A program made the translations under genes and the position numbers. Source: Roseobacter sp. MH60115 (GTDB taxonomy: Bacteria; Pseudomonadota; Alphaproteobacteria; Rhodobacterales; Rhodobacteraceae). Taken from it: a DNA stretch of 64,000 nt. Where the stretch lies: NCBI RefSeq assembly GCF_015644665.1, contig NZ_JADOBQ010000001.1, positions 248,001 through 312,000 on the forward strand, read 5' to 3'. The number at the start of each line of letters is the position of its first letter. Within the stretch, counting starts at the first letter, position 1. The notes beneath the pieces are model-generated. The model had not been told where the DNA came from, did not search any database, and saw only the letters and a program-made list of their open reading frames with translations. Shown piece by piece: positions 18,197-27,595 of the stretch.

Positions 18197-18280
18197 CGTG
18201 AGCCAGTCCAAGGCGTTGGAACAAAGAGGCGCGCTCGGCGTTGACGGTGCGTCAGCAGCGAAAACAAAAGGATACCAGTT

Positions 18281-18487
18281 ATGCCAGTTAGAAAAGTCAT
18301 GCTTGCGCTTGCCGCCTGCGCGGGCCTCGCGGCCTGCGGCGACACCTTGGGCGAACAGGCGGTCGGCGGCGCGGCCATCGGTGCCGGTACAGCTGTGGTC
18401 ACCGGCAACGGCGCCCTGGCGGGTGCTGCCCTTGGCGCGGCGGGCAACGTGGCCTACTGCCAACTCAACCCAGGCAGGTGCAACTGA
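18281..18487 (+). CDS. small glycine-zipper lipoprotein, 68 aa
   Basis: Signal sequence MPVRKVMLALAACAGLAAC with lipobox Cys19, then a Gly/Ala-rich zipper (GGAAIGAGTAVVTGNGALAG, then AALGAAG) typical of small outer-membrane-associated 17-kDa-like lipoproteins, and a C-terminal Cys pair. An AAAAGGA site precedes the ATG. Envelope role inferred. It has its own terminator, so it is an independent unit between the pccB-side genes and pccA. Confidence 0.8.
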   Translation: MPVRKVMLALAACAGLAACGDTLGEQAVGGAAIGAGTAVVTGNGALAGAALGAAGNVAYCQLNPGRCN

Positions 18488-18518
18488 CCTAAGGTCAGAC
18501 ACTTCCCATCCTGATTTC

Positions 18519-18551
18519 AACGCCGCGCGTGCCGCCCACGCGCGGCGTTTT
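18519..18551. terminator. rho-independent terminator after the lipoprotein gene
   Basis: AACGCCGCGCGTG (18519-18531) pairs over 13 bp with CACGCGCGGCGTT (18537-18549), followed by a short T run. It lies 47 bases before the pccA start, so pccA probably has its own promoter or depends on readthrough. Confidence 0.88.
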
Positions 18552-18597
18552 GCGTGGACTGCCTCTTCATTACTTTGCACTGCCAAAAGGACCCCTC

Positions 18598-20643
18598 ATG
18601 TTCAATAAGATCCTGATCGCCAATCGTGGCGAGATTGCCTGCCGCGTCATCAAGTCTGCCCGCAAGATGGGGATCAAGACCATCGCGATCTATTCCGATG
18701 CGGATAAGCAGGCCCTGCATGTGCAGATGGCTGATGAGGCGGTGCATATCGGTCCGCCGCCCGCCAACCAGTCCTACATCGTGATCGACAAGGTGATGGA
18801 GGCGATCAAATCCTCCGGCGCCGAAGCCGTGCATCCCGGATATGGGTTTCTGTCGGAAAACGCCAAGTTTGCCGAGGCACTGGCAGAGGCGGGTGTCGCA
18901 TTTGTCGGCCCCCCCACAGGTGCCATCGAGCAGATGGGGGACAAGATCACCTCCAAGAAGATCGCGCAGGAGGCTGGGGTCAGCACGGTGCCGGGCTACA
19001 TGGGACTGATCGAAGATGCGGAAGAAGCGGTCAAGATTTCGAATGAAATCGGCTATCCGGTGATGCTCAAGGCCTCCGCGGGCGGCGGTGGCAAAGGCAT
19101 GCGCATTGCCTGGAATGATGAAGAGGCACGCGAGGGCTTCCAGTCGTCCAAAAATGAGGCGGCCAATTCCTTTGGGGATGACCGGATTTTCATTGAAAAA
19201 TTCGTGACCCAGCCGCGCCACATCGAAATTCAGGTGCTCTGTGACGCGCATGGCAATGGCATCTATCTCGGGGAGCGGGAGTGTTCGATCCAGCGGCGCA
19301 ACCAGAAGGTGGTCGAAGAGGCGCCCAGCCCGTTTCTGGATGAGGCCACACGCAAGGCGATGGGCGAGCAGGCGGTCGCCCTGGCGCAGGCGGTTGGGTA
19401 CACCAGCGCGGGCACCGTCGAATTCATCGTCGACGGCGACAAGAATTTCTACTTCCTGGAGATGAACACGCGCCTGCAGGTGGAGCACCCGGTGACCGAG
19501 CTGATCACCGGTGTCGATCTGGTGGAGCAGATGATCCGCGTTGCCAATGGCGAAAAGCTGACCATCTCACAGTCGGATGTGACGCTGACCGGATGGGCCA
19601 TCGAAAACCGGCTTTATGCAGAGGACCCGTATCGTGGCTTCCTGCCGTCCATTGGTCGGCTAACGCGCTACCGCCCGCCCGCCGAGGTTGCCGCCGGGCC
19701 GCTTCTCGACAATGACAAGTGGCACGGCGATGCCGAGAGTGGTCCTGCAGCGGTGCGCAACGACACCGGCGTCTATGAGGGCGGCGAGATCAGCATGTAC
19801 TACGATCCGATGATCGCCAAGCTTTGCACCTGGGCGCCGACGCGGGCGGAGGCGATTGAGGCGATGCGCGTGGCACTGGATAGCTTCGAGGTGGAAGGGA
19901 TCGGCCATAACCTGCCCTTCCTCTCCGCCGTCATGGATCATCCAAAATTCATTTCCGGCGACATGACGACAGCTTTCATCGCCGAAGAATACCCAGACGG
20001 TTTTGACGGCGTCGAATTGCCGGAAGCGGAATTGATCCGCATTGCGGCGGCCTGTGCAGCCATGCACCGGGTTGCGGAAATCCGGCGTGCGCGGGTGTCG
20101 GGCCGCATGGACAACCACGAACGCAAGGTCGGATCGGACTGGAACGTGCGGCTGCAGGGCCAGTCCTATGACGTGACCATCGCGGCGGATCAGGACGGCT
20201 CGACGGTGACCTTCGAGGACGGCGCGGAGTTGCGGGTGTCCGGCGCCTGGACGCCCGGTGACCAACTGGCGGAAATGACCGTGGCCGACGCCCCCCTGGT
20301 GCTGAAGGTCGGCAAGGTCAGCGGCGGGTTCCGCATCCGGACACGGGGGGCCGATCTCAAGGTGCATGTGCGCACGCCGCGTCAGGCGGAACTGGCGCGC
20401 AAGATGCCTGAGAAACTGCCGCCCGACACCTCCAAGATGCTGCTCTGCCCGATGCCGGGGCTGGTGGTGAAGATGGATGTCGCCGTGGGCGACGAAGTGC
20501 AGGATGGTCAGGCGCTCTGCACCATCGAGGCGATGAAGATGGAGAACATCCTGCGCGCCGAACGCCGGGGCGTGGTGTCCAAGATCAATGCGACCGCCGG
20601 GGACAGTCTGGCCGTGGACGATGTGATCATGGAGTTCGAATGA
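18598..20643 (+). CDS. pccA: propionyl-CoA/acetyl-CoA carboxylase alpha subunit (biotin carboxylase + BCCP)
   Basis: Carboxylates its own biotin with ATP and bicarbonate for transfer by PccB. The 681-aa protein starts MFNKILIANRGEIACRVIKS, has the biotin carboxylase ATP-grasp glycine loop (KASAGGGGKGMRIAW) and the catalytic blocks (RDCSIQRR-like ERECSIQRRNQK; FYFLEMNTRLQVEHPVTE), a central BT-type linker, and a C-terminal biotinyl domain with the biotinylated Lys647 in EAMKMENILR. Length is usual. ATG 18598 restores the canonical N-terminus. Confidence 0.97.
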   Translation: MFNKILIANRGEIACRVIKSARKMGIKTIAIYSDADKQALHVQMADEAVHIGPPPANQSYIVIDKVMEAIKSSGAEAVHPGYGFLSENAKFAEALAEAGVAFVGPPTGAIEQMGDKITSKKIAQEAGVSTVPGYMGLIEDAEEAVKISNEIGYPVMLKASAGGGGKGMRIAWNDEEAREGFQSSKNEAANSFGDDRIFIEKFVTQPRHIEIQVLCDAHGNGIYLGERECSIQRRNQKVVEEAPSPFLDEATRKAMGEQAVALAQAVGYTSAGTVEFIVDGDKNFYFLEMNTRLQVEHPVTELITGVDLVEQMIRVANGEKLTISQSDVTLTGWAIENRLYAEDPYRGFLPSIGRLTRYRPPAEVAAGPLLDNDKWHGDAESGPAAVRNDTGVYEGGEISMYYDPMIAKLCTWAPTRAEAIEAMRVALDSFEVEGIGHNLPFLSAVMDHPKFISGDMTTAFIAEEYPDGFDGVELPEAELIRIAAACAAMHRVAEIRRARVSGRMDNHERKVGSDWNVRLQGQSYDVTIAADQDGSTVTFEDGAELRVSGAWTPGDQLAEMTVADAPLVLKVGKVSGGFRIRTRGADLKVHVRTPRQAELARKMPEKLPPDTSKMLLCPMPGLVVKMDVAVGDEVQDGQALCTIEAMKMENILRAERRGVVSKINATAGDSLAVDDVIMEFE

Positions 20644-20683
20644 CCCCTGAGCCCACAGATGCCAACTGCGATATGCGACAGGA

Positions 20684-21139
20684 TCACCGCGTGATGGCGC
20701 GGTCTTTCTGTTCGCGGATTTCGCGTTGGCGCATGGGCATCTTGTCGATGCTGCGGCTGATTTCGCGCACGTCCCAGGGGAAGGGCTTGCGCAGCTTCAC
20801 GCCGCCGTCCTTGCCGATGATCACCAGCATGAACCCGCGCGGACGCAGTTTTTTGCGCAGATCCGACTGTGCATCGGGGTCGGTGTCGGTGATCACAACC
20901 ACGTCACGCGCGACCAACTCACCGGGGCGCTGCTGCAGCAGGCGCATCTGTTCGGTAAAGGCGGGGTTGTCCTCGCTGTCGGCAAAGACGACAATGGGGC
21001 GATTTTTCCACTTAAATTGGTTCAAATCGACTTCTTCCATGGTCACGAACAGCTTCGCCTCAGGCTCTGCCTCTGCGGTCTGCGCGGCGGTCCCATTGGC
21101 AAAAAGGCAAGCGAGAACAAGGGGTAATATCGGTTTCAT
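20684..21139 (-). CDS. DUF4174 family secreted protein, 151 aa
   Basis: Signal peptide (MKPILPLVLACLFANGTAAQ) then a thioredoxin-fold-like domain: RPIVVFADSEDNPAFTEQM, VVITDTDPDAQSDLRKKL, GFMLVIIGKDGGVKLRKP. This is the pattern of DUF4174, without the redox CxxC. Probably periplasmic; function unknown. Start 21139 follows CAGGAGA. Convergent with pccA. Confidence 0.8.
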   Translation of the reverse strand: MKPILPLVLACLFANGTAAQTAEAEPEAKLFVTMEEVDLNQFKWKNRPIVVFADSEDNPAFTEQMRLLQQRPGELVARDVVVITDTDPDAQSDLRKKLRPRGFMLVIIGKDGGVKLRKPFPWDVREISRSIDKMPMRQREIREQKDRAITR

Positions 21140-21304
21140 CGTGTCTCCTGTCCCGTCCAATATAGGCCGCTCATCCAGATATGCGATGGGTAATACCGGC
21201 AAATTTACCATTAAATCCGCAGCAAGAGATTGCGTGTAATGATGATGTCCTCCGCAACATCCGGACCGATCGGAGCGGTCGTTTCACATCGGGTCACACA
21301 GGTC

Positions 21305-22246
21305 ATGGACGTTATCCTTCACGTTGGTGCGCACCGCACGGGAACAACGACATTTCAGGACTACATGCGCCGCCACGCTGACCCCCTGGCGGAGGCGGGC
21401 ATTGGCTATTGGGGCCCCGGTCGGACGCGCCGGGGGCTGTTCGCTGGTCTGGTGCCGAAACCCGAGGTGGCGAAGGGCCGCGATCTGCGCCGCCGGGCCG
21501 AGGGCCGCATTCAGTTGCAACTGACCGCAGCGCGGGCGCGGGGCCTCAAGACCCTTTTGATCAGCGATGAAAACATGATCGGCACGGTGCGCGACAACAT
21601 CCGCACCGGCAGTCTCTACCCTGCCATTGGCGAGCGCATGTCACGGTTTGCCCGCGCGTTTGAGGGGCAGTTGAGCACGGTTATTTTCAGCCCCCGCAGT
21701 CTCGAACTCTACTGGAGTTCGGCCTTGTCTTATGGGATTGCCCGCGGACACGCTGTGCCGGAACGGGACAAGCTGCGCGGCATCGCGCACTCATGCCGCG
21801 GCTGGCGGGACGTGATTGCCGATTTGGCCTGCGCGCTGCCCGAGGCTGACATCCGGGTGATGCCGTTCGAAACCTATGCCGGGCGGCCAGAAATGCTGCT
21901 TGAAAAAGGGGCTGGCCTGGATGCGCCCCGGAACGCGGAACGCATGTGGCTGAACCGCGCGCCGACCCTGGCGGACCTGCGCCGTGTGCTGGCCGACCGA
22001 GGATCGGAGGGCAGCGTGCTGCCCTTTGGCATGGGGCGCTGGAACCCCTTTACCCCGGAAGAAAATGCAGCTCTGCGAGAGACTTACGCAGACGATATGA
22101 TGTGGCTCCATGCCGGTGCAGACGGCATGGCCACCCTGACAGAGGATCAAACCCGGACAAGAGCAGGAAAAATTCTGCCGGCCGGGCCACAGACAGAAGG
22201 ACAAGGGAATGAGCTCGACGAAAGACAAGTGGCGCGACCTGGCTGA
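21305..22246 (+). CDS. sulfotransferase-like protein, 313 aa
   Basis: The N-terminus [20 protein letters not shown] is a P-loop resembling the 5'-phosphosulfate-binding loop of sulfotransferases (family pattern HxGxxKTGTT, here HRTGTT). The middle has [21 protein letters not shown] and a putative PAPS 3'-phosphate strand. No signal peptide. It overlaps mcm by 38 bases in a different frame, so expression of the two is linked. Start 21305 is chosen at the family motif. Substrate unknown. Confidence 0.7.
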   Translation: MDVILHVGAHRTGTTTFQDYMRRHADPLAEAGIGYWGPGRTRRGLFAGLVPKPEVAKGRDLRRRAEGRIQLQLTAARARGLKTLLISDENMIGTVRDNIRTGSLYPAIGERMSRFARAFEGQLSTVIFSPRSLELYWSSALSYGIARGHAVPERDKLRGIAHSCRGWRDVIADLACALPEADIRVMPFETYAGRPEMLLEKGAGLDAPRNAERMWLNRAPTLADLRRVLADRGSEGSVLPFGMGRWNPFTPEENAALRETYADDMMWLHAGADGMATLTEDQTRTRAGKILPAGPQTEGQGNELDERQVARPG

Positions 22247-24338
22247 GGCGGAATTGCGCGGCAGGCCGCTCGACGATCTGACGTGGCAGACCCTCGAAGG
22301 CATTGAGGTTCAGCCGCTTTATACGGCGGATGATGTCGCCGATCTTGCGCATCTGGGTACCATCCCGGGGGAGGCGCCCTATACGCGCGGCGTGAAGGCG
22401 ACGATGTACGCAGGGCGCCCCTGGACCATCCGTCAATACGCGGGGTTTTCAACGGCGGAAGAAAGCAACGCCTTTTACCGCCGCGCGCTGGCCGCCGGGC
22501 AACAGGGGGTATCGGTTGCCTTCGATCTCGCCACTCACCGGGGCTATGACAGCGATCACCCCCGCGTCGAGGGGGATGTGGGCAAGGCGGGCGTGGCCAT
22601 CGACAGCGTTGAGGATATGAAGATCCTCTTCGACGGCATCCCGCTCGACAAGGTCTCCGTCTCCATGACGATGAATGGCGCGGTGATCCCGATCCTCGCG
22701 AATTTCATCGTGGCGGGGGAGGAGCAGGGGCATGATAAATCCCTGCTGTCGGGCACGATCCAGAACGACATCCTCAAGGAATTCATGGTGCGCAACACCT
22801 ATGTTTACCCGCCGGAACCGTCGATGCGGATCATCGCGGATATCATCGAGTACACCTCCGACCATATGCCGAAGTTCAACTCGATCTCGATCTCCGGCTA
22901 CCACATGCAGGAAGCGGGCGCGAACCTCGTGCAGGAGTTGGCCTTCACACTGGCGGACGGGCGCGAATACGTGCGGACCGCCATCGCGCGGGGCATGGAT
23001 GTGGACAAATTCGCCGGGCGGCTGTCGTTCTTCTTTGCCATTGGCATGAACTTTTTCATGGAGGCCGCGAAGCTGCGCGCGGCGCGGTTGCTCTGGTCGC
23101 GGATCATGGCGGAGTTTGAGCCGAAGAACCCCAAATCCTCGATGCTGCGCACCCATTGCCAGACCTCTGGTGTGAGCCTGCAGGAGCAGGACCCCTATAA
23201 CAACGTCATCCGCACCGCCTATGAGGCGATGAGCGCGGTTCTGGGCGGCACCCAGTCGCTGCACACCAACGCGCTGGATGAGGCCATTGCCCTGCCCACG
23301 GAAAACTCCAGCCGGATCGCGCGGAATACCCAATTGATTTTGCAGGAAGAAACCGGTGTGACCAATGTGGTCGATCCGCTTGCTGGATCCTATTACGTGG
23401 AAAAACTGACCTCCGATCTTGCGGATGCCGCCTGGAAGCTGATCGAAGAAGTTGAAGAGATGGGCGGCATGACCAAGGCGGTGGCCAGCGGTATGCCGAA
23501 ACTGCGCATTGAGGAGGCTGCGGCCACCCGGCAGGCCGGGATCGACCGGGGGACCGAGGTGATCGTGGGGGTCAACAAGTACCGCCGCGAGAAGGAAGAC
23601 ATCATTGATATCCTGGACATCGATAATGCCGCTGTGCGGGACAGTCAGATCGCGCGGCTCGACAAGATCCGCGCTGCGCGGGATGAGACCGCTTGCACCC
23701 AGGCGCTTGATGCCCTGAGCACCTGCGCAGCAGAGGGCGGCAACCTGTTGGCCGCTGCAGTAGAGGCCGCCCGCGCGCGGGCAACCGTGGGAGAAATCAG
23801 CATGGCAATGGAAAAAACCTTTGGGCGCCATCGTGCCGAAGTCAAAACGTTGGCCGGTGTCTATGGGGCCGCCTACGAGGGAGATGAAGGCTTCGCCGCC
23901 ATTCAGAAATCGGTGGAGGAATTTGCCGAGGCCGAAGGGCGCCGCCCGCGCATGCTGGTGGTCAAGATGGGTCAGGACGGGCATGACCGGGGGGCCAAAG
24001 TGATTGCCACCGCCTTTGCGGATATCGGGTTCGATGTCGATGTGGGGCCATTGTTCCAGACCCCGGCAGAGGCGGCGCAGGATGCGGTTGACAATGACGT
24101 GCATGTCATCGGCATCAGCAGTCAGGCGGCGGGCCACAAGACGCTCGCGCCGCAGCTGGTCAAGGCATTGAAAGAGGCCGGCGCTGAGGATATTCTGGTG
24201 ATCTGTGGCGGGGTGATCCCGCAGCAGGACTACCAATTCCTCTATGATGCCGGCGTCAAGGCGATCTTTGGACCCGGGACCAATATTCCCAAGGCGGCAC
24301 AGGACATCCTGTCGCTCATTCGCACCGCGCGACAATAG
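22209..24338 (+). CDS. mcm: methylmalonyl-CoA mutase
   Basis: Coenzyme B12-dependent rearrangement of (R)-methylmalonyl-CoA to succinyl-CoA, the last step of propionyl-CoA assimilation. The 709-aa single-chain mutase has the catalytic barrel ([52 protein letters not shown]) and a C-terminal cobalamin domain with the base-off motif DGHDRG (His592) and [12 protein letters not shown] and [14 protein letters not shown] precedes the ATG. Together with pccA and pccB it completes the pathway. Confidence 0.97.
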   Translation: MSSTKDKWRDLAEAELRGRPLDDLTWQTLEGIEVQPLYTADDVADLAHLGTIPGEAPYTRGVKATMYAGRPWTIRQYAGFSTAEESNAFYRRALAAGQQGVSVAFDLATHRGYDSDHPRVEGDVGKAGVAIDSVEDMKILFDGIPLDKVSVSMTMNGAVIPILANFIVAGEEQGHDKSLLSGTIQNDILKEFMVRNTYVYPPEPSMRIIADIIEYTSDHMPKFNSISISGYHMQEAGANLVQELAFTLADGREYVRTAIARGMDVDKFAGRLSFFFAIGMNFFMEAAKLRAARLLWSRIMAEFEPKNPKSSMLRTHCQTSGVSLQEQDPYNNVIRTAYEAMSAVLGGTQSLHTNALDEAIALPTENSSRIARNTQLILQEETGVTNVVDPLAGSYYVEKLTSDLADAAWKLIEEVEEMGGMTKAVASGMPKLRIEEAAATRQAGIDRGTEVIVGVNKYRREKEDIIDILDIDNAAVRDSQIARLDKIRAARDETACTQALDALSTCAAEGGNLLAAAVEAARARATVGEISMAMEKTFGRHRAEVKTLAGVYGAAYEGDEGFAAIQKSVEEFAEAEGRRPRMLVVKMGQDGHDRGAKVIATAFADIGFDVDVGPLFQTPAEAAQDAVDNDVHVIGISSQAAGHKTLAPQLVKALKEAGAEDILVICGGVIPQQDYQFLYDAGVKAIFGPGTNIPKAAQDILSLIRTARQ

Positions 24339-24361
24339 AGGGTGTGGAAGTTCGACACCCT
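24339..24361. terminator. hairpin after mcm
   Basis: AGGGTGT (24339-24345) and ACACCCT (24355-24361) form a 7-bp stem around GGAAGTTCG. It starts right after the mcm stop. No T-tract follows; possibly a weak terminator or a stability hairpin. Confidence 0.5.
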
Positions 24362-24409
24362 GCGGAGTCGGGAATCCACGAAGAAACAAGGGCTTGAAGG
24401 AGCGCGCGG

Positions 24410-25021
24410 ATGCTATTGGACCATGTGGCAATTGCCGGTGAAACGCTGCAAGAGGCGCGGAATTTCGTCGAGAACGCGCTTGGTGTGCACCTGCAGCCCG
24501 GTGGGGAACATGCGGTTTTCGGCACGCATAACGCCCTGCTGGGATTGGAAGAGGGCCTTTATCTGGAGGCCATTGCGGCTAACCCGGCAGCGCCAAAACC
24601 CGCGTACGCCCGGTGGTTTGACCTTGATCGGTTTGCAGGAACGGCACGTCTGACCAACTGGATTTGCCGGACAGAGGACATCACCGGAACGCTGGCTGCT
24701 CTGCCCGGCGACATGGGCCGCCCCGTCGCGCTGGAACGAGGGGATTTGCGGTGGCGGATGGCGGTGCCAGAGGATGGTATTCTGCCATTCGACAATTGTG
24801 CGCCTGCGTTGATCCAATGGGATACGCCTCTGCACCCGGCGCTGATGCTGACCCCTTCCGGGGTCCGCCTCAGGCGGCTGACCATTCAGCACCCCGAAAG
24901 TGCGGATTTACAGGCGCGTCTGGCACCACATCTGTCAGATGACCGGGTGCAATACGCACAGGGGCCTGCGGGATTGCATGCGGCATTCGACACGCCCCAT
25001 GGTCCCCGCGACATCGCGTGA
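24410..25021 (+). CDS. VOC-family (glyoxalase-like) protein, 203 aa
   Basis: The N-terminus MLLDHVAIAGETLQEARNFV is the first beta-alpha-beta module of a glyoxalase-3-like VOC protein, with a metal-ligand-like His5, followed by FGTHNALLGLEEGLYLEAI and a second half from about residue 90. Metal-dependent enzyme or binding protein; substrate unknown. GTGA overlap with the downstream GNAT gene gives coupled translation. Confidence 0.75.
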   Translation: MLLDHVAIAGETLQEARNFVENALGVHLQPGGEHAVFGTHNALLGLEEGLYLEAIAANPAAPKPAYARWFDLDRFAGTARLTNWICRTEDITGTLAALPGDMGRPVALERGDLRWRMAVPEDGILPFDNCAPALIQWDTPLHPALMLTPSGVRLRRLTIQHPESADLQARLAPHLSDDRVQYAQGPAGLHAAFDTPHGPRDIA

Positions 25022-25497
25022 GGCTCCGCCCGGCGGTAGCGGCGGACGCGGGCGCAATCGCGGCGCTCTGGAACCCGATGATCCGGGACACGCTCTCTAC
25101 CTTTACGACGGTTGAAAAAACGCCTGAGGATATCCAAACGATGATCGCCGCACGAAAAGACGCCTTCCTTGTGGCACGGGAACGGGATGCCTGTGTGGGC
25201 TTCGTTACTTTCGGTCCGTTTCGAGCGGGACCGGGGTATGCGGCGACGGTCGAACACACTGTGATCGTTGCGGACAGTGCACAGACGCGCGGGACCGGGC
25301 GCGCGTTGCTGAGCGCCGCCGAAGATGCCGCCCGTCAGCAGGGCCACCACGTGATGGTCGCGGGGATCAGCCACACCAACAAAGGTGCCCAGATGTTTCA
25401 CCGGCGGTTGGGCTACACGGAGGTTGCCCGCATGCCGCAGGTCGGGCGCAAAGCGGACCAATGGCTGGACCTTGTGCTGATGCAGAAAATCCTATGA
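25018..25497 (+). CDS. GNAT N-acetyltransferase, phosphinothricin-acetyltransferase-like
   Basis: The 159-aa protein starts at GTG 25018 and reads MRLRPAVAADAGAIAALWNPMI, with the acetyl-CoA loop in the TRGTGRALLSAAED segment (about 95-110) and the C-terminal AGISHTNKGAQMFHRRLGY typical of PAT/Bar-like GNATs. Acetylates an amine-bearing substrate, unidentified here. Coupled to the VOC gene. Confidence 0.82.
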   Translation: MRLRPAVAADAGAIAALWNPMIRDTLSTFTTVEKTPEDIQTMIAARKDAFLVARERDACVGFVTFGPFRAGPGYAATVEHTVIVADSAQTRGTGRALLSAAEDAARQQGHHVMVAGISHTNKGAQMFHRRLGYTEVARMPQVGRKADQWLDLVLMQKIL

Positions 25498-25549
25498 CGC
25501 GACGCTTCGCCCCCTGACACGCCCGGGGGGAGCAGGTAAGGTTGCCATC

Positions 25550-26230
25550 ATGTCGATCTGGTCCCGCATTTCCGAGGCGCTGTCGGCCCTTACCGCGGGT
25601 GAGGGTCTCTCTGCGGTATTCGACCGGTTGCGCAGCCCGCCCGAGCGATCCGTGGCCTTTACCATCGCCGTGATTGCCCTGGGGGCAAAAATGGCAAAGG
25701 CCGATGGGCAGGTGACGCGGGACGAGGTGACGGCCTTTCGCGAGGTGTTTCACATCGCGTCGCAGGATGAGCAGGGCGCGGCGAAGGTCTTCAACCTCGC
25801 CCGGCAGGATGTGGCCGGTTTCGAGGACTACGCGTCGCGAATCCGGGAGATGTTTGCCAGCCAGCCAGAGACGCTGCGCGACCTGCTGGAGGGTCTTTTT
25901 CATATCGCCATGGCGGATGGGTTTTATCACCCGAATGAAGATGCGTTTCTGGAACGGGTGACCGAGATCTTCGGGCTGCCACAGGCGGAGTTCAGTCGCC
26001 TGCGCATGCGATTTGCGCCCGATGCGCGGCAGGACCCTTACGCGGTTTTGGGGGTCACCCCCGACACGCCACCCCAAGAAGTACGGCGCGCGTGGCGCAG
26101 GCTGGTGCGGGAAAACCACCCCGACGCAATGATCGCCCGCGGGGTCCCCGAAGAGGCCATGCAACTGGCCCAGAAACGCATGGCGGACATCAATCGCGCC
26201 TGGGATGAGATTGCGGGCGCCGACGTCTGA
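25550..26230 (+). CDS. DjlA-like TerB/DnaJ-domain co-chaperone
   Basis: The N-terminal half (about 30-150) is a TerB-like helical domain with the repeated acidic motif MAKADGQVTRDEV and FHIAMADGFYHPNEDAFLE. The C-terminus (162-225) is a J domain with the essential HPD (RENHPDA) and the following helix. Such proteins stimulate DnaK ATPase. There is no membrane anchor as in E. coli DjlA. TGATG overlap with the next gene. Confidence 0.88.
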   Translation: MSIWSRISEALSALTAGEGLSAVFDRLRSPPERSVAFTIAVIALGAKMAKADGQVTRDEVTAFREVFHIASQDEQGAAKVFNLARQDVAGFEDYASRIREMFASQPETLRDLLEGLFHIAMADGFYHPNEDAFLERVTEIFGLPQAEFSRLRMRFAPDARQDPYAVLGVTPDTPPQEVRRAWRRLVRENHPDAMIARGVPEEAMQLAQKRMADINRAWDEIAGADV

Positions 26231-27234
26231 TGCGTCTGGCGACCTACAACATCGAATGGTTCACCAATCTCTTTGACGACGACAATCGCCTGTTGCGCGA
26301 TGGCGCGTGGTCTGCGCGCCACAACGTGACGCGGGCAGAGCAGGCGGACGCTCTGGGCGTCGTGTTTCACGCGCTGGACGCGGATGCGGTCTTGATCATC
26401 GAGGCGCCGGATTCAAACGGCAAACGCCAGACCGTGCCTGCGCTGGAGGATTTCGCCGAGGTCTTCGGGCTGCGTGCGCGCCGGGCCGTGATGGGGTTCA
26501 TGAATGAGACCCAGCAGGAAATCGCGCTGCTTTTTGACCCCGATCACCTGCAGGCGCGGCATGCGCCGATGGCGGGCACGGGCACGGTGCCGCGGTTCGA
26601 CGGCACCTTCGAGATCGATCTCGATATCGATGCGACCCGGGATCAGGTCCGCTTTTCCAAACCACCCCTGGAACTGGACATTGAAACGGCGTCGGGCGTG
26701 TCGTTCAGCCTGATCGGCGCCCATCTCAAATCCAAGGCGCCGCATGGCGCGCGCAACAAGGCACATGCGATGAAACTCGCCATCGCCAACCGCCGCAAGC
26801 AGCTGGCACAGGCGATCTGGCTGCGCGCGCGCGTGGATCAGCATCTTGCGCAGGCGCGTCCGCTGATGCTGATGGGGGATCTCAACGACGGGCCGGGGCT
26901 GGATGAATTCGAGGGCCTCTTTGGCCGGTCGTCGGTGGAGATCATTCTGGACGGGGAGGCCGGTGCCCTCTTTGATCCGCACGCACGCCGGGCGCTTACC
27001 TCCCGGCTGGGCGCGGCGCCCACGTCTGCCCGTTTCTGGATCAAACCGGAGAAACGATACCTGCAGGCGCTGCTCGACTACATCATGGTGACGCCGGATT
27101 TGCAGCAGAGAGGGGCCAGTTGGCGTATCTGGCACCCGCTGGATGACCCCGCGTGCTGGGCGAATACCACCTTGCGCGATGCGCTGGTGACGGCCTCGGA
27201 TCATTTCCCGGTCAGCATCGATCTGGACATCTGA
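26230..27234 (+). CDS. endonuclease/exonuclease/phosphatase family protein, 334 aa
   Basis: The metal-dependent EEP fold is clear: RLATYNIEWF at the start, the acidic metal ligand Glu near ALDADAVLIIEAPD, the RKQLAQAI helix, MLMGDLNDGPG (catalytic Asp/Asn), LDYIMVTPD and the terminal TASDHFPVSIDL (catalytic Asp-His). No signal peptide. Substrate (DNA, RNA or phospholipid head group) cannot be told from sequence. It overlaps the DjlA-like gene by 1 base. Confidence 0.88.
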   Translation: MRLATYNIEWFTNLFDDDNRLLRDGAWSARHNVTRAEQADALGVVFHALDADAVLIIEAPDSNGKRQTVPALEDFAEVFGLRARRAVMGFMNETQQEIALLFDPDHLQARHAPMAGTGTVPRFDGTFEIDLDIDATRDQVRFSKPPLELDIETASGVSFSLIGAHLKSKAPHGARNKAHAMKLAIANRRKQLAQAIWLRARVDQHLAQARPLMLMGDLNDGPGLDEFEGLFGRSSVEIILDGEAGALFDPHARRALTSRLGAAPTSARFWIKPEKRYLQALLDYIMVTPDLQQRGASWRIWHPLDDPACWANTTLRDALVTASDHFPVSIDLDI

Positions 27235-27271
27235 CCTCGAAGAATCGCGCCGAAACGCCTATATTGCCACC

Positions 27272-27595
27272 ATGACACGCATTCTGACGGTTCTGATCTT
27301 TTGTCTTCTCTGTGCCGCACCCGTTGCCGCGCAAGAGGATGACGCGCCCTCAATGATGGAGCGCGGCGCGCAACAATTCCTCGAAGGCCTGCTGCTGGAG
27401 ATGGAGCCTGCATTCGACAGCATGCGCGGTTTCATGGAGCAGATGGGACCTGCTCTGACGGACCTGATGGGGCAGATCGAAGATTGGTCCGTCTATGAAG
27501 CACCGGAAATCCTGCCCAACGGTGACATCATCATCCGTCGCAAGCCCGAAGGTGCAGAGCCATCCGAAGAGACGCCGCCTCAGATCGATCTTTGA
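27272..27595 (+). CDS. small secreted acidic protein, 107 aa
   Basis: A clear signal peptide (MTRILTVLIFCLLCAAPVAAQ) precedes a short helical region (MMERGAQQFLEGLLLEMEPA) and an ordered end with ILPNGDIIIRRKP. Such proteins are common in Rhodobacterales and are sometimes mislabelled AAA+ ATPase; there is no ATP-binding site. Probably periplasmic, function unknown. Its 3' end overlaps the ppx 3' end by 16 bases, tail to tail. Confidence 0.75.
   Translation: MTRILTVLIFCLLCAAPVAAQEDDAPSMMERGAQQFLEGLLLEMEPAFDSMRGFMEQMGPALTDLMGQIEDWSVYEAPEILPNGDIIIRRKPEGAEPSEETPPQIDL

Noticed and set aside
17988-18608. Full 206-codon reading as one gene
   Set aside because: It runs through a perfect terminator at 18153-18196 and overlaps a convincing lipoprotein gene at 18281; only the first 27 codons look natural.
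22449-24431. 660-codon antisense open frame opposite mcm
   Set aside because: It is a shadow of a highly conserved coding gene in GC-rich DNA; its translation is His/Arg/Gly-rich and has no domain.
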